Shown here: piece by piece, positions 7,334 through 13,930 of the stretch
How the letters are laid out: each line of letters opens with the position of its first letter
How positions within the stretch are numbered: position 1 is the first letter of the stretch
From: an uncultured Lachnospira sp.
Lineage (GTDB): Bacteria; Bacillota; Clostridia; Lachnospirales; Lachnospiraceae
Direction of reading: 5' to 3'
Length of the DNA: 13,930 nucleotides
NCBI GenBank assembly: GCA_947306285.1
Contig: CAMZGB010000019.1
Coordinates: 1 to 13,930, forward strand
Notes under the pieces: model-generated
Seen by the model: the letters and a program-made list of their open reading frames with translations, nothing else
Told to the model about the DNA's origin: nothing
Databases searched by the model: none
Translations under genes and position numbers: made by a program

Positions 7334-8514
7334 TATTCTAACCCCATCTGTTTTACAATCGCTTTATGCTTTTCAAGGTCTTGTTTCGTCCTTCCCATTA
7401 CGGAAGTTCCCTTTACTAAGCCACCTCTTTTTCTTAGGTTTTTAGAAATTCTAATGACGTGGGCCACCGGCAAAAGAACTTTTGGTTTATTCTTAAACCA
7501 TTCATTAGTTTCTCTCATATATTCAGAAGATGGGAATGCCCATTTGACAAATGATTCTTTGCCCCCACCTTGATTAAACTTTCTAATATTTACTACATCA
7601 GAATTATTGATTGCTCTGCCAAATATTCCAGCATTTATGAAATATTCTTTGCACTCATCTGACACTTCTTTTTTCTTATAACTGCTACTTGGAATTCTTA
7701 TTCCAAACCACTCATCAATAATACTAAATATGTTTATGGCAAATTCGAACAACTCTAATTGTTTCAAAGTTTCGATTATTTCGTCCCAATCAAAAGTATC
7801 TTTGAAATATCTAATCATAACTGCAATATCAAGTAGCATTCTCACTCCACAACCAGCGTAATAGAAGTGTTGTGCCGTATGATAGATGTTGAAAATAAAA
7901 CTATACTTTGGATCAATAACGCTGATACCGTTATCAACCACTCTATGGTTAATCAAATCCTCAAAGAATTGTGCGTAATCAACTTTTCCTGAAAGATTCT
8001 TTTTGTGAGCCATATTTTTTTGAAGTTCTATATCTACTCCATTCAAGACAAACGTAAATTCATAATCATCGCTCACCTGATCTTCTTTTTCATAACTAAA
8101 GCTCTTAAAAAGATTTTTTGCCTCATCATATGCTTCAATCGGAACTAGTATATCGATGTCACCCATATCGCGAAGTTCTTCTTCGGGATAATACTTGGCA
8201 ATAGATTTTCCTTTTGCTACCGCATATGTGATATTAGATTCATCTAGATTTTTAACGATAATGTCGAGAACCGAACTATATTTTGACATCTTCATTACGA
8301 TTCTCATAAATTCACTTTTTAGCGAATCCGACAAATCATTTGGGACATCGTCAAAATCTTTTATGGCACTATACACTATGGCAGAAACTGTATTGACTCT
8401 TGATAAGTGAATCAATTCTTCGCTATCTACTTTCGAAAAATCAATCTCGTTTAACCTTTTTTCGCCAATTCCATTTGCTAATAACCCTATGAATATTTCT
8501 TGTGTATAATCCAT
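7333..8514 (-). CDS. Nucleotidyltransferase family protein (NTP_transf_5 type)
   Basis: This protein of 393 residues (from ATG 8514) matches the uncharacterised nucleotidyltransferase family NTP_transf_5. It shows the typical AVAKGKSIAKYYP segment followed by the metal-binding DMGDIDILV motif, with Asp119 and Asp121 the likely catalytic pair. Later regions (YSFIFNIYHTAQHFYYAG and MLLDIAVMIRYF) also fit the family. Members sit with HprK-like kinases and PqqD proteins in lasso peptide clusters, where polyphosphorylation or nucleotidylation of the peptide has been proposed, and in HPr-rel-A sets. An in-frame TTG at 8526 would add four residues; neither start has a clear ribosome binding site. 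The gene starts about 25 bases after a terminator hairpin and is the first of five coupled genes. Confidence 0.8.
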   Translation of the reverse strand: MDYTQEIFIGLLANGIGEKRLNEIDFSKVDSEELIHLSRVNTVSAIVYSAIKDFDDVPNDLSDSLKSEFMRIVMKMSKYSSVLDIIVKNLDESNITYAVAKGKSIAKYYPEEELRDMGDIDILVPIEAYDEAKNLFKSFSYEKEDQVSDDYEFTFVLNGVDIELQKNMAHKKNLSGKVDYAQFFEDLINHRVVDNGISVIDPKYSFIFNIYHTAQHFYYAGCGVRMLLDIAVMIRYFKDTFDWDEIIETLKQLELFEFAINIFSIIDEWFGIRIPSSSYKKKEVSDECKEYFINAGIFGRAINNSDVVNIRKFNQGGGKESFVKWAFPSSEYMRETNEWFKNKPKVLLPVAHVIRISKNLRKRGGLVKGTSVMGRTKQDLEKHKAIVKQMGLE

Positions 8515-8520
8515 ATCATT

Positions 8521-8562
8521 TACCAAAAACCCAAAAACACCTATGTATTCAAAAACATAGGT
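8521..8562 (-). terminator. Terminator between the BY-kinase and the PqqD-like cluster
   Basis: The minus strand has ACCTATGT (8555-8562), an 8-base loop and ACATAGGT (8539-8546), followed by GTTTTTGGGTTTTTGG. The hairpin lies 15 bases after the BY-kinase stop. The T-rich tail runs directly into the start region of the NTase gene, so partial termination would set the ratio between the two gene groups. The 8-pair stem is moderate in strength. A run of T also follows on the plus strand, so it could work in both directions. Confidence 0.72.
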
Positions 8563-8576
8563 ATTTTTGATATTTC

Positions 8577-9296
8577 TTATTTATAATAACTATCTGAGCC
8601 GTATCCGTAGCCATATCCACGCTTGTAGTATTTACCGTAGTATCCATTGTAGTAAGCGCCTTTGCCATCAGGATCTACCTTATTGAGTACTGCCCCTAAT
8701 AATCTACAACCTGATTTCTTAAGCTGTTCAATTTGCTTTTGAACATATTTGTAAGAAACATTTGCCTGTGATATTAGGAATATTACTCCATCTGTCTGCT
8801 GAGCTACGATAGCTGGGTCAATAACCTGTCCAATAGGTGGTGTATCAATAATTACATAATCGTAAGCGTTTCTTGTCAGTCTAAGCATCTCTGAGAATCT
8901 CTCATTATCCAATAACTCCGCAGGGTTTGGAGGAACCGGTCCCGACAAAATCATATCTAAATTATCAATATTTGTCTTATACCTAATACTATCTAATCTC
9001 TCCACGCCTGAAAGATAATGAGTAAGTCCCTTTATGGCCTTATTAATTTTGTAACGTCCAATCAAAACAGACTTTCTAAGGTCGGCATCCACGAAGAGAA
9101 CTTTACTTCCACCCTGAGCCATTGAAACTGCAAGGTTAAATGCCACCATAGATTTTCCTTCGTTTGGGACGGAACTAGTTAGCGAAATAAGTTTTACATC
9201 ATCACCACAGAATTGGACATTTGTTCTAAGTGTCTTATAAGCTTCTCTTGTTTTAAAATCTAAATCAGATATCTTCTCTAAATTAATATTTAACAT
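8577..9296 (-). CDS. Bacterial tyrosine kinase (BY-kinase, CpsD/CapB/EpsB type)
   Basis: This cytosolic BY-kinase of 239 residues needs the adaptor encoded just upstream for activity and controls polysaccharide polymerisation and export. Seen: EAYKTLRTNVQF (the EAYR-type oligomer motif, 18-29), Walker A SSVPNEGKS (41-49, Lys48), Walker A' VLFVDADLR (67-74+, Asp70/Asp72) and Walker B YVIIDTPP (148-155). The C-terminal tyrosine cluster (211-239) holds 11 tyrosines in 29 residues, including GYGYGYG, and is the expected autophosphorylation site. The adaptor and kinase are separate polypeptides, as in Firmicutes. ATG 9296 follows GGAAAGGAG and lies 6 bases after the adaptor stop. Dephosphorylation is expected by the PHP phosphatase of the same operon. 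Confidence 0.93.
   Translation of the reverse strand: MLNINLEKISDLDFKTREAYKTLRTNVQFCGDDVKLISLTSSVPNEGKSMVAFNLAVSMAQGGSKVLFVDADLRKSVLIGRYKINKAIKGLTHYLSGVERLDSIRYKTNIDNLDMILSGPVPPNPAELLDNERFSEMLRLTRNAYDYVIIDTPPIGQVIDPAIVAQQTDGVIFLISQANVSYKYVQKQIEQLKKSGCRLLGAVLNKVDPDGKGAYYNGYYGKYYKRGYGYGYGSDSYYK
8580..8666 (-). repeat. Tyr-rich/Gly-Tyr tail of the BY-kinase
   Basis: These 29 codons encode paired tyrosines (YY at 215-216, 219-220, 223-224 and 237-238) and three GY dipeptides (227-232). Gly and Tyr codons vary (GGA/GGC, TAT/TAC), so the repeat looks held at the protein level and not freshly slipped. Confidence 0.8.
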
Positions 9297-9302
9297 AAGA
9301 CT

Positions 9303-10109
9303 CTACTCCTTTCCCTCTGTGGTATCTTCATCATCTTCTTTGTCTTTCTTCTTTTTGGATTGACCATATCCATAGCCGTAACCATAACCATAGCCATATC
9401 CTTTCTTCCTCTCACTCTTAAGTGGTATGGAAGCTAGAACACTAACTCCAAGTTTCTTTTCTATATCGTCTGGAGTTTTAACTGTATCATCCAATACAAA
9501 CATTAGAATAACAATTATAAGTGCTATACCAAAACCGATGATAAATCCTAACATTGTATTCTTCTCAACATTTGGACTAGAAGGGCTAACAGGAAGCGAA
9601 GCCTCATCTATTGGGTTTACCGCCTCAATTCCCTCCATTACCTGTTTAGTTCTTTCGTTAGCAACGTCTCTTACTTTATCAGCCACTTTTTTCGACAATT
9701 TTGGGTTGGTCGAAGTAACATGAATATCAAGTATACGCGTATCCTCTTCCAACTCTACTGACGTCATGGCCGCCAACTGACTAACGGATAACTCTAACTG
9801 CAAATCCTCTTTTACCTTTTTTAGAACTGGTTCACTAGTAAGTAACACTTGATAGTCACTCGCAAGATATGTCGCAAATGCCAAATCACTAGATGTTAAC
9901 CCTTTCTCGTTGGGATCTTGCCTACTTAGAATATACACTTTAGTAGTTGAAACATATTGAGGGCTTACAAAAAACTCAGTATACGCAAATGATATACCGC
10001 CCACAAGTATTCCTACCAAAATGATGATAGTCAACCTATTCAGAATAGCCGAGAATAAACCACGAAGATCTATCTCTATTTCATTTTTGTTGTTATTCTG
10101 TGTTTCCAT
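9303..10109 (-). CDS. Wzz/CpsC-like chain-length determinant and BY-kinase adaptor
   Basis: This 268-residue membrane protein has the polysaccharide co-polymerase layout: a short cytosolic N-terminus with EIEIDLRGLFSAIL, a first membrane helix (about 26-46), an extracytoplasmic Wzz domain (about 47-185) with the conserved SPQYVSTTKVYILS start, a proline-rich PVSPSSPNVEKN segment before the second helix (about 186-206), and a cytosolic tail with DDTVKTPDDIEKKLGVSVLASIP that activates the BY-kinase. It sets polymer chain length and switches on the CpsD-like kinase. The tail is unusual: residues 237-249 are six Gly-Tyr repeats plus Gly, followed by a highly charged Lys/Asp/Glu end. ATG 10109 has AAGGA upstream. 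It is 15 bases after the phosphatase gene and 6 before the kinase. Confidence 0.9.
   Translation of the reverse strand: METQNNNKNEIEIDLRGLFSAILNRLTIIILVGILVGGISFAYTEFFVSPQYVSTTKVYILSRQDPNEKGLTSSDLAFATYLASDYQVLLTSEPVLKKVKEDLQLELSVSQLAAMTSVELEEDTRILDIHVTSTNPKLSKKVADKVRDVANERTKQVMEGIEAVNPIDEASLPVSPSSPNVEKNTMLGFIIGFGIALIIVILMFVLDDTVKTPDDIEKKLGVSVLASIPLKSERKKGYGYGYGYGYGYGQSKKKKDKEDDEDTTEGKE
9363..9401 (-). repeat. Hexanucleotide Gly-Tyr codon repeat in the adaptor tail
   Basis: Thirteen codons encode G(YG)6. On the minus strand it is a degenerate GGN-TAY repeat (GGA TAT GGC TAT GGT TAT and so on). Copy changes would stay in frame, so length variation between strains is possible without loss of the reading frame. 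Synonymous codon variation argues against very recent expansion. Confidence 0.85.
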
Positions 10110-10124
10110 ATTTTTTCCTTTCGA

Positions 10125-10853
10125 TTAAATATATTCACCCGAAATAATCATTTTAGGATTTCTTACTAATAACCACTCGATGTATCTTTCATCGTACTTT
10201 GATTTCAGATAATCAATACATTCAGTCCAATGAATACCACGCATTCTTAACGAATGAGCATCCGTTCCGATAAGATGTAACATCTCATTTTCCACCAGTT
10301 TTGCAACAAACTTCTTTTCATCCTTATAAACCGATGTGGCATTGACTTGGAGATAACATCCCATATCAACAACATGTTCTAAATTACTCTTATTTATTAC
10401 ACCAATCTTTTTTCTAAACGCTCTGTATCGCTCACAGTGAGCTATGATTGGTATATAACCACCATTCACAAGCTGGCTAAGTGCCCTTTCTATTACCCCA
10501 TAATCTTCCGTAGGATAAAACTCTATAAGCACATATCTACTGCCCGCCATCGTCAAAATTCTTCCATCGTTTATCTTTTCAACCATATCGTTGCAAAGAA
10601 GAACTTCGTTACCCAAATATAGTTGCATATCAGGCAAAATGTCTTTAACCGATGCTTTCAACTCTTCAAAATGTCTATTCCATCTATCGACCGAGAGATT
10701 AAAACTTTCCTCGTCATAATGAGGGGTCAAAATCAAGCTTCTAGCCCCTTGTTTGTACTCTTCTTTAATCATTTCGATGGATTTTTCAATAGAATCTGAT
10801 CCATCGTCGACCTTAAAAAGTATGTGATTATGAATATCTGTAAAGCCTTGCAT
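10125..10853 (-). CDS. PHP-type tyrosine-protein phosphatase (CpsB/CapC/YwqE family)
   Basis: This manganese-dependent phosphatase of 242 residues dephosphorylates BY-kinases and their targets. It has the polymerase-and-histidinol-phosphatase fold with the expected metal ligands in order: Asp6/His8/His10 in TDIHNHIL, VDDGS (15-19), His45 in LTPHY, Glu83 in LGNEV, His139 in IAHCERY and Asp198/His200 in GTDAHS. ATG 10853 is preferred over the adjacent TTG at 10856, because AGGAGG (10862-10867) lies 8 bases from the ATG and 5 from the TTG. It is the first gene of the phosphatase-adaptor-kinase operon, the common Firmicute order. Its own promoter lies just upstream. Confidence 0.92.
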   Translation of the reverse strand: MQGFTDIHNHILFKVDDGSDSIEKSIEMIKEEYKQGARSLILTPHYDEESFNLSVDRWNRHFEELKASVKDILPDMQLYLGNEVLLCNDMVEKINDGRILTMAGSRYVLIEFYPTEDYGVIERALSQLVNGGYIPIIAHCERYRAFRKKIGVINKSNLEHVVDMGCYLQVNATSVYKDEKKFVAKLVENEMLHLIGTDAHSLRMRGIHWTECIDYLKSKYDERYIEWLLVRNPKMIISGEYI

Positions 10854-10861
10854 CAAGGAGT

Positions 10862-10867
10862 CCTCCT
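10862..10867 (-). promoter_or_regulatory. Ribosome binding site fixing the phosphatase start
   Basis: A perfect AGGAGG on the minus strand lies 8 bases before ATG 10853. This spacing supports the ATG over the adjoining TTG codon. Confidence 0.75.
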
Positions 10868-10887
10868 AAATCCCATAATCCAATATC

Positions 10888-10916
10888 ATTTTACCAAAAA
10901 TCGGCCTACTATACAA
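10888..10916 (-). promoter_or_regulatory. Candidate sigma-A promoter of the phosphatase-adaptor-kinase operon
   Basis: TTGTAT (10911-10916) and TAAAAT (10888-10893) are separated by exactly 17 bases on the minus strand, directly downstream of the prfA terminator. The -10 box matches 5 of 6 consensus positions; the -35 box keeps TTG. Transcription would start near 10881, about 28 bases before the ATG. Confidence 0.55.
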
Positions 10917-10932
10917 TAAAAATGGGTTACAT

Positions 10933-10964
10933 AAAAAAATCCCTTCTAGTTGCCTAGAAGGGAT
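10933..10964 (-). terminator. Rho-independent terminator after prfA
   Basis: The minus strand reads ATCCCTTCTAG (10954-10964), loop GCAA, CTAGAAGGGAT (10939-10949), then a run of seven T's (10933-10939). The perfect 11-pair stem with a four-base loop begins 16 bases past the prfA stop and ends the yqhQ-prmC-prfA unit. Confidence 0.95.
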
Positions 10965-10980
10965 AAATATTGCATTTTTA

Positions 10981-12048
10981 TTATTCGACTTGAGCTAATT
11001 TTGCCGCTTGATCTGCTGCAATACAACCATCAATCAATTCTTCAATATCACCATTTAGAATCTGCTCTAATCTATGTGATGTGAACTTTATACGATGGTC
11101 TGTAACACGTCCCTGTGGGAAGTTATAAGTCCTAATCTTTTCTGATCTATCACCAGATCCAATCTGACTTCTTCTAGCAGCCGATTCCTCATCCTGCTTT
11201 TTCTGGCACTCTAGTTCGTATAGTCTAGCTCTTAGTACTTTTAATGCCTTATCTTTGTTCTTTAACTGTGATTTTTCGTCCTGGCATGAAATAACGATTC
11301 CTGTAGGAATATGTGTAAGTCTAACAGCAGAATCCGTAGTATTTACACACTGTCCGCCGTTTCCTGATGCTCTAAACACATCAAATCTACAATCGTTCAT
11401 ATCAATCTCAATATCCACTTCTTCAGCCTCTGGCATAACTGCCACAGTAGCTGTAGATGTATGGATTCTTCCACCCGACTCAGTAACTGGGATTCTCTGT
11501 ACACGGTGCACACCACTCTCATACTTAAGTTTCGAGTAAGCACCCTTACCATTTACCATAAAGACTACTTCCTTAAATCCACCAACTCCATTTTCATTTA
11601 GTGAGATAAGTTCAGTCTTCCATCCCATATTGTCTGCATACATACAGTACATTCTATATAATTCTGCAGCAAACAACGCAGCTTCGTCACCACCGGCTCC
11701 GCCACGAATCTCTACTACTACGTTCTTGTCATCATTTTCATCTTTTGGAAGGAGCAAAATTTTTAGTTCATCTTCCAACTCAGCCTGACGTTCTTTAGCC
11801 TCGTTCATTTCTTCTTTGGCTAAATCTTTTATTTCTTCGTCGGACTCATCTTCTAGAATTGCTAGACTTTCATCGATTGTCTCTTTGCATTTTTTGTACT
11901 CTTCATAAGCCTCAACAATTGGTTGAAGATCGCTCTGCTCTTTCATTAACTTTTTAAACTTATTTTGGTCACTAACAACATTAGGGTCATTGAGTTGTTC
12001 AGTAATCTCTTTAAGTCTTTCAACTATCGCTTCTAACTTGTCAAACAT
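10981..12048 (-). CDS. prfA: Peptide chain release factor 1
   Basis: RF1 reads UAA and UAG in the ribosomal A site and triggers peptide release. The 355-residue length is normal. The stop-codon recognition motif is of the PxT type that marks RF1 (PVT, 187-189; RF2 has SPF). The catalytic GGQ loop is at 231-233 within ASGNGGQCVNTTDSAVR. Domain 1 is the charged helical N-terminus (about 1-100), followed by VVEIRGGAGGDEAALFA (111-127). ATG 12048 is preceded by AGAGGGAAAG. The gene follows prmC by 12 bases; PrmC methylates the glutamine of this GGQ, which explains the pairing. Confidence 0.97.
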   Translation of the reverse strand: MFDKLEAIVERLKEITEQLNDPNVVSDQNKFKKLMKEQSDLQPIVEAYEEYKKCKETIDESLAILEDESDEEIKDLAKEEMNEAKERQAELEDELKILLLPKDENDDKNVVVEIRGGAGGDEAALFAAELYRMYCMYADNMGWKTELISLNENGVGGFKEVVFMVNGKGAYSKLKYESGVHRVQRIPVTESGGRIHTSTATVAVMPEAEEVDIEIDMNDCRFDVFRASGNGGQCVNTTDSAVRLTHIPTGIVISCQDEKSQLKNKDKALKVLRARLYELECQKKQDEESAARRSQIGSGDRSEKIRTYNFPQGRVTDHRIKFTSHRLEQILNGDIEELIDGCIAADQAAKLAQVE

Positions 12049-12060
12049 ATCTTTCCCTCT

Positions 12061-12897
12061 CTAGTTTCTTGCTATTACCACTCTGTCTAACCCTGATAAA
12101 TCTTTCTTAACGACAATATCGTGGTAACCATTTTCCTTTAGAATATTTGAAACTTCTTCGGCTTGGTCGAAACCAATTTCGAAGAATATTTTTCCACTAT
12201 TTTTCAAATGCTCTTTTGCATCTTTTATAATACTGCGATAAAAATCCAAGCCACTTTCTCCACCATCTAATGCAAGGTGTGGATCATGGAGTTTTACCTC
12301 ATCTTGTAAGTCTTTAATATCTTCTGTCTTAATATATGGTGGGTTTGAAACAATTACATCAAAAGTTCCTTCCACACTTTCAAACAAGTCTGACTCAATA
12401 AACGTTACATCTGTACAGTTAATCTGATTGTTCTCTTTAGCAACTTCAATTGCGTCTTTTGAAATGTCAGATGCCACAACTGTCGCATTGTCACACATAT
12501 CACTGACAGTAATTGCAATACAACCCGAGCCAGTGCACATATCTAGTACTTTAAAGAATTCATCCCCAACATACTTAACAACTTCATCCACCAGAATCTC
12601 TGTGTCGAATCTTGGAACTAAAACCTTATCATTTACTTTGAAAGTAAGTCCCATAAACTCTGTTTGTCCAATGATGTGTTGAACGGGGATGTGATTTATT
12701 CTTTTTTCAACTGCTTCCTCTATTTGTTCTGCTGTTACTTTGCTTAATTCCATATGTGGATTAGCCAAGTAATCACTTTTTTTAATATCAGCAAAATGTT
12801 CTAAAAGAAGCCATATATCAACTGATGCGTCTGAAATACCAGCCGCATCAAGTTTATCTGTATTTTCTTTTACGAAATCTCTAACTAAAATTTCCAA
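12061..12897 (-). CDS. prmC: Release factor glutamine methyltransferase
   Basis: PrmC (HemK) transfers a methyl group from S-adenosylmethionine to the GGQ glutamine of release factors RF1 and RF2 in the cytosol. The 278-residue protein has a helical substrate-binding N-domain, then LVPRFDTEILVDE, the SAM-binding motif VLDMCTGSGCIAI, the acidic VVASDIS loop and the catalytic NPPY motif in VIVSNPPYI. The start is TTG at 12897, with AGGA upstream; no in-frame ATG occurs before Met49. It overlaps the end of yqhQ by 13 bases and precedes prfA by 12, consistent with one translation-coupled operon. Confidence 0.95.
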   Translation of the reverse strand: MEILVRDFVKENTDKLDAAGISDASVDIWLLLEHFADIKKSDYLANPHMELSKVTAEQIEEAVEKRINHIPVQHIIGQTEFMGLTFKVNDKVLVPRFDTEILVDEVVKYVGDEFFKVLDMCTGSGCIAITVSDMCDNATVVASDISKDAIEVAKENNQINCTDVTFIESDLFESVEGTFDVIVSNPPYIKTEDIKDLQDEVKLHDPHLALDGGESGLDFYRSIIKDAKEHLKNSGKIFFEIGFDQAEEVSNILKENGYHDIVVKKDLSGLDRVVIARN

Positions 12898-13930
12898 TTG
12901 AATCCTGATCCTGTATTAGTATCTCTCTTTGGCAAATCGTGAGGTGTTGGTCTAACATAAGATTGAGGTTTAGCCTGTGGTTGAGGTCTAACTCTTCCTT
13001 TTACTTCGATGCCGTTTTTTTCTAAATAAGCTTCCCAGTCGAAAACAGCTTCTGTAGCCTCGATAGCCACTTCTATCATATCGTCAGTAGGCTCTCTTGT
13101 TGTGATTCTCTGCATCCATAGTCCAGGCTTACTACAAATAGTTACAAACAAGTTGTCTTTGTTTCCTGCATATCTAATAAACTCATATGAAAGACCTGCA
13201 ATAACTGGAAGCAAAAGAACTCTAATGGCATATCTTAGCCAAATAGTTTCTGGTCTAACTAGTAGGAACACAATAATACTTATCAAAATGATTACAAACA
13301 AGAAACTTGTTCCACATCTCTTATGGAATCTTGAACTCTTTGCAACATTTTCTACAGTTAGTTCATGTCCTGTCTCAACACAGTTGATGCACTTGTGCTC
13401 TGCACCGTGATACATATATGTACGCTTAATATCTTTAATTAGTGCTGTTAGCATCAAGTAGACAATAAAGATTATTACTTTGAGAACACCCTCAATAATA
13501 GGTACTCTTTGCTTTGTCACCCATGATATATGTCTTTCCATAATGTCTGCAATAAACAATGGAAGTATCATAAACAAAGCAATTGCAAGTATTACTGAAA
13601 TAGCAATTGTGAATCCAATAATAACCTTTTCTGCTTTTTTGCCAAACTTTCTGTTAAGCCAGTTTTCAAATTTGTCCGGCTCTATTTCTTCCTCCTCCAC
13701 AAATTGTGAAGAATATGTAAGAGCTCTGATTCCCATTACTAAAGAATCGATAAGTTTGAAAATACCTCTCACAAATGGAATTCTAGCAAAAACAGTTTTC
13801 TCAGCGATATCTTTATGCTGTCCAACTTGACAGTTAATCTCACCTTCTGATCTAACTGCCACTGAGTATTTATTTTTATTTCTCATCATTATACCTTCAA
13901 GTACTGCCTGTCCGCCAATACCTGAACAAG
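12885..13930 (-). CDS. DUF1385 (YqhQ-like) membrane protein, 5' end cut by the window
   Basis: The frame is open to the right edge. Codons upstream of the ATG pair at 13884-13889 read SGIGGQAVLEGI, the conserved N-terminus of DUF1385, so the true start lies beyond 13930 and the internal Met is not the start. The family motif YHGAEHKCINCVETG followed by SSRFHKRCGTSFL is present, with conserved His and Cys residues that could bind metal. Hydrophobic segments lie around MILPLFIADI, VIIFIVYLMLTALI, FLFVIILISIIVFLLV and VLLLPVIAGLSYEF, giving a multi-pass membrane protein. The C-terminal tail is rich in Pro, Gln and Arg. YqhQ homologues have no established biochemical function; the gene commonly precedes prmC-prfA in Clostridia. 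Confidence 0.93.
   Translation of the reverse strand, partial: CSGIGGQAVLEGIMMRNKNKYSVAVRSEGEINCQVGQHKDIAEKTVFARIPFVRGIFKLIDSLVMGIRALTYSSQFVEEEEIEPDKFENWLNRKFGKKAEKVIIGFTIAISVILAIALFMILPLFIADIMERHISWVTKQRVPIIEGVLKVIIFIVYLMLTALIKDIKRTYMYHGAEHKCINCVETGHELTVENVAKSSRFHKRCGTSFLFVIILISIIVFLLVRPETIWLRYAIRVLLLPVIAGLSYEFIRYAGNKDNLFVTICSKPGLWMQRITTREPTDDMIEVAIEATEAVFDWEAYLEKNGIEVKGRVRPQPQAKPQSYVRPTPHDLPKRDTNTGSGFNWKF

Noticed and set aside
4160..8514. A lasso peptide cluster in the strict sense
   Set aside because: There is no asparagine-synthetase-like cyclase, no transglutaminase-like B2 protease and no precursor in view.
9363..9401. CRISPR or mobile-element repeat
   Set aside because: The short repeat encodes Gly-Tyr in frame inside the adaptor tail and has no spacer structure.
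13480..13830. 116-codon open frame on the plus strand
   Set aside because: It is antisense to the DUF1385 gene, whose protein shows clear family motifs. The plus-strand product has no recognisable domain.

Overview
The window looks like chromosomal DNA of a low-GC Clostridia bacterium, most likely Lachnospiraceae. The basis is AT-rich codon use, the yqhQ-prmC-prfA order, the S24/S26-type peptidase beside an ABC exporter, and the protein sequences themselves; the genus cannot be settled by reading alone. Every gene I can support lies on the minus strand, so transcription runs from high to low coordinates. There are no tRNA, rRNA, CRISPR, IS or phage features. The longest gene-free stretch is about 210 bases (557-766).

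In transcription order: (1) 13930-10981 is a translation block: a 5'-truncated DUF1385/YqhQ membrane protein, PrmC and release factor RF1, closed by a strong terminator. PrmC methylates the GGQ glutamine of RF1, so this pair works together. (2) 10853-8577 is a compact tyrosine-phosphorylation/polysaccharide regulatory module with its own promoter: a PHP-type phosphatase (CpsB-like), a Wzz/CpsC-like membrane adaptor and a BY-kinase (CpsD-like). No glycosyltransferase genes accompany it. Both the adaptor and the kinase end in Gly-Tyr repeats. (3) After a hairpin terminator come five tightly coupled genes (8514-4160): an NTP_transf_5 nucleotidyltransferase, an HPr-kinase-like P-loop kinase, a PqqD-like (RRE-type) small protein, an unanchored S26-type peptidase with a Ser/His active-site pattern, and an ABC exporter without a peptidase domain. 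These parts resemble a peptide maturation and export pathway: binding, phosphorylation or nucleotidylation, cleavage and export. The set resembles the accessory genes of phosphorylated lasso peptide clusters and the HPr-rel-A gene sets beside exopolysaccharide loci. No lasso cyclase, transglutaminase-like B2 protease or precursor peptide is visible. This is the best candidate here for a poorly described system.

(4) 4106-767 is a chain of glmM (peptidoglycan/polysaccharide precursor), a VanZ-like membrane protein, a stand-alone hisC and a double zinc-ribbon/TM2 membrane protein, ending in a terminator. (5) 556-1 is the 5' part of clpB, preceded by a possible promoter and an AU-rich inverted repeat directly upstream of the ribosome binding site.

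Several starts needed correction. YqhQ continues past the right edge; GlmM and CpsB begin at ATGs positioned by strong Shine-Dalgarno sites; HprK-like and the ABC exporter use GTG; PrmC and the S26 peptidase use TTG.
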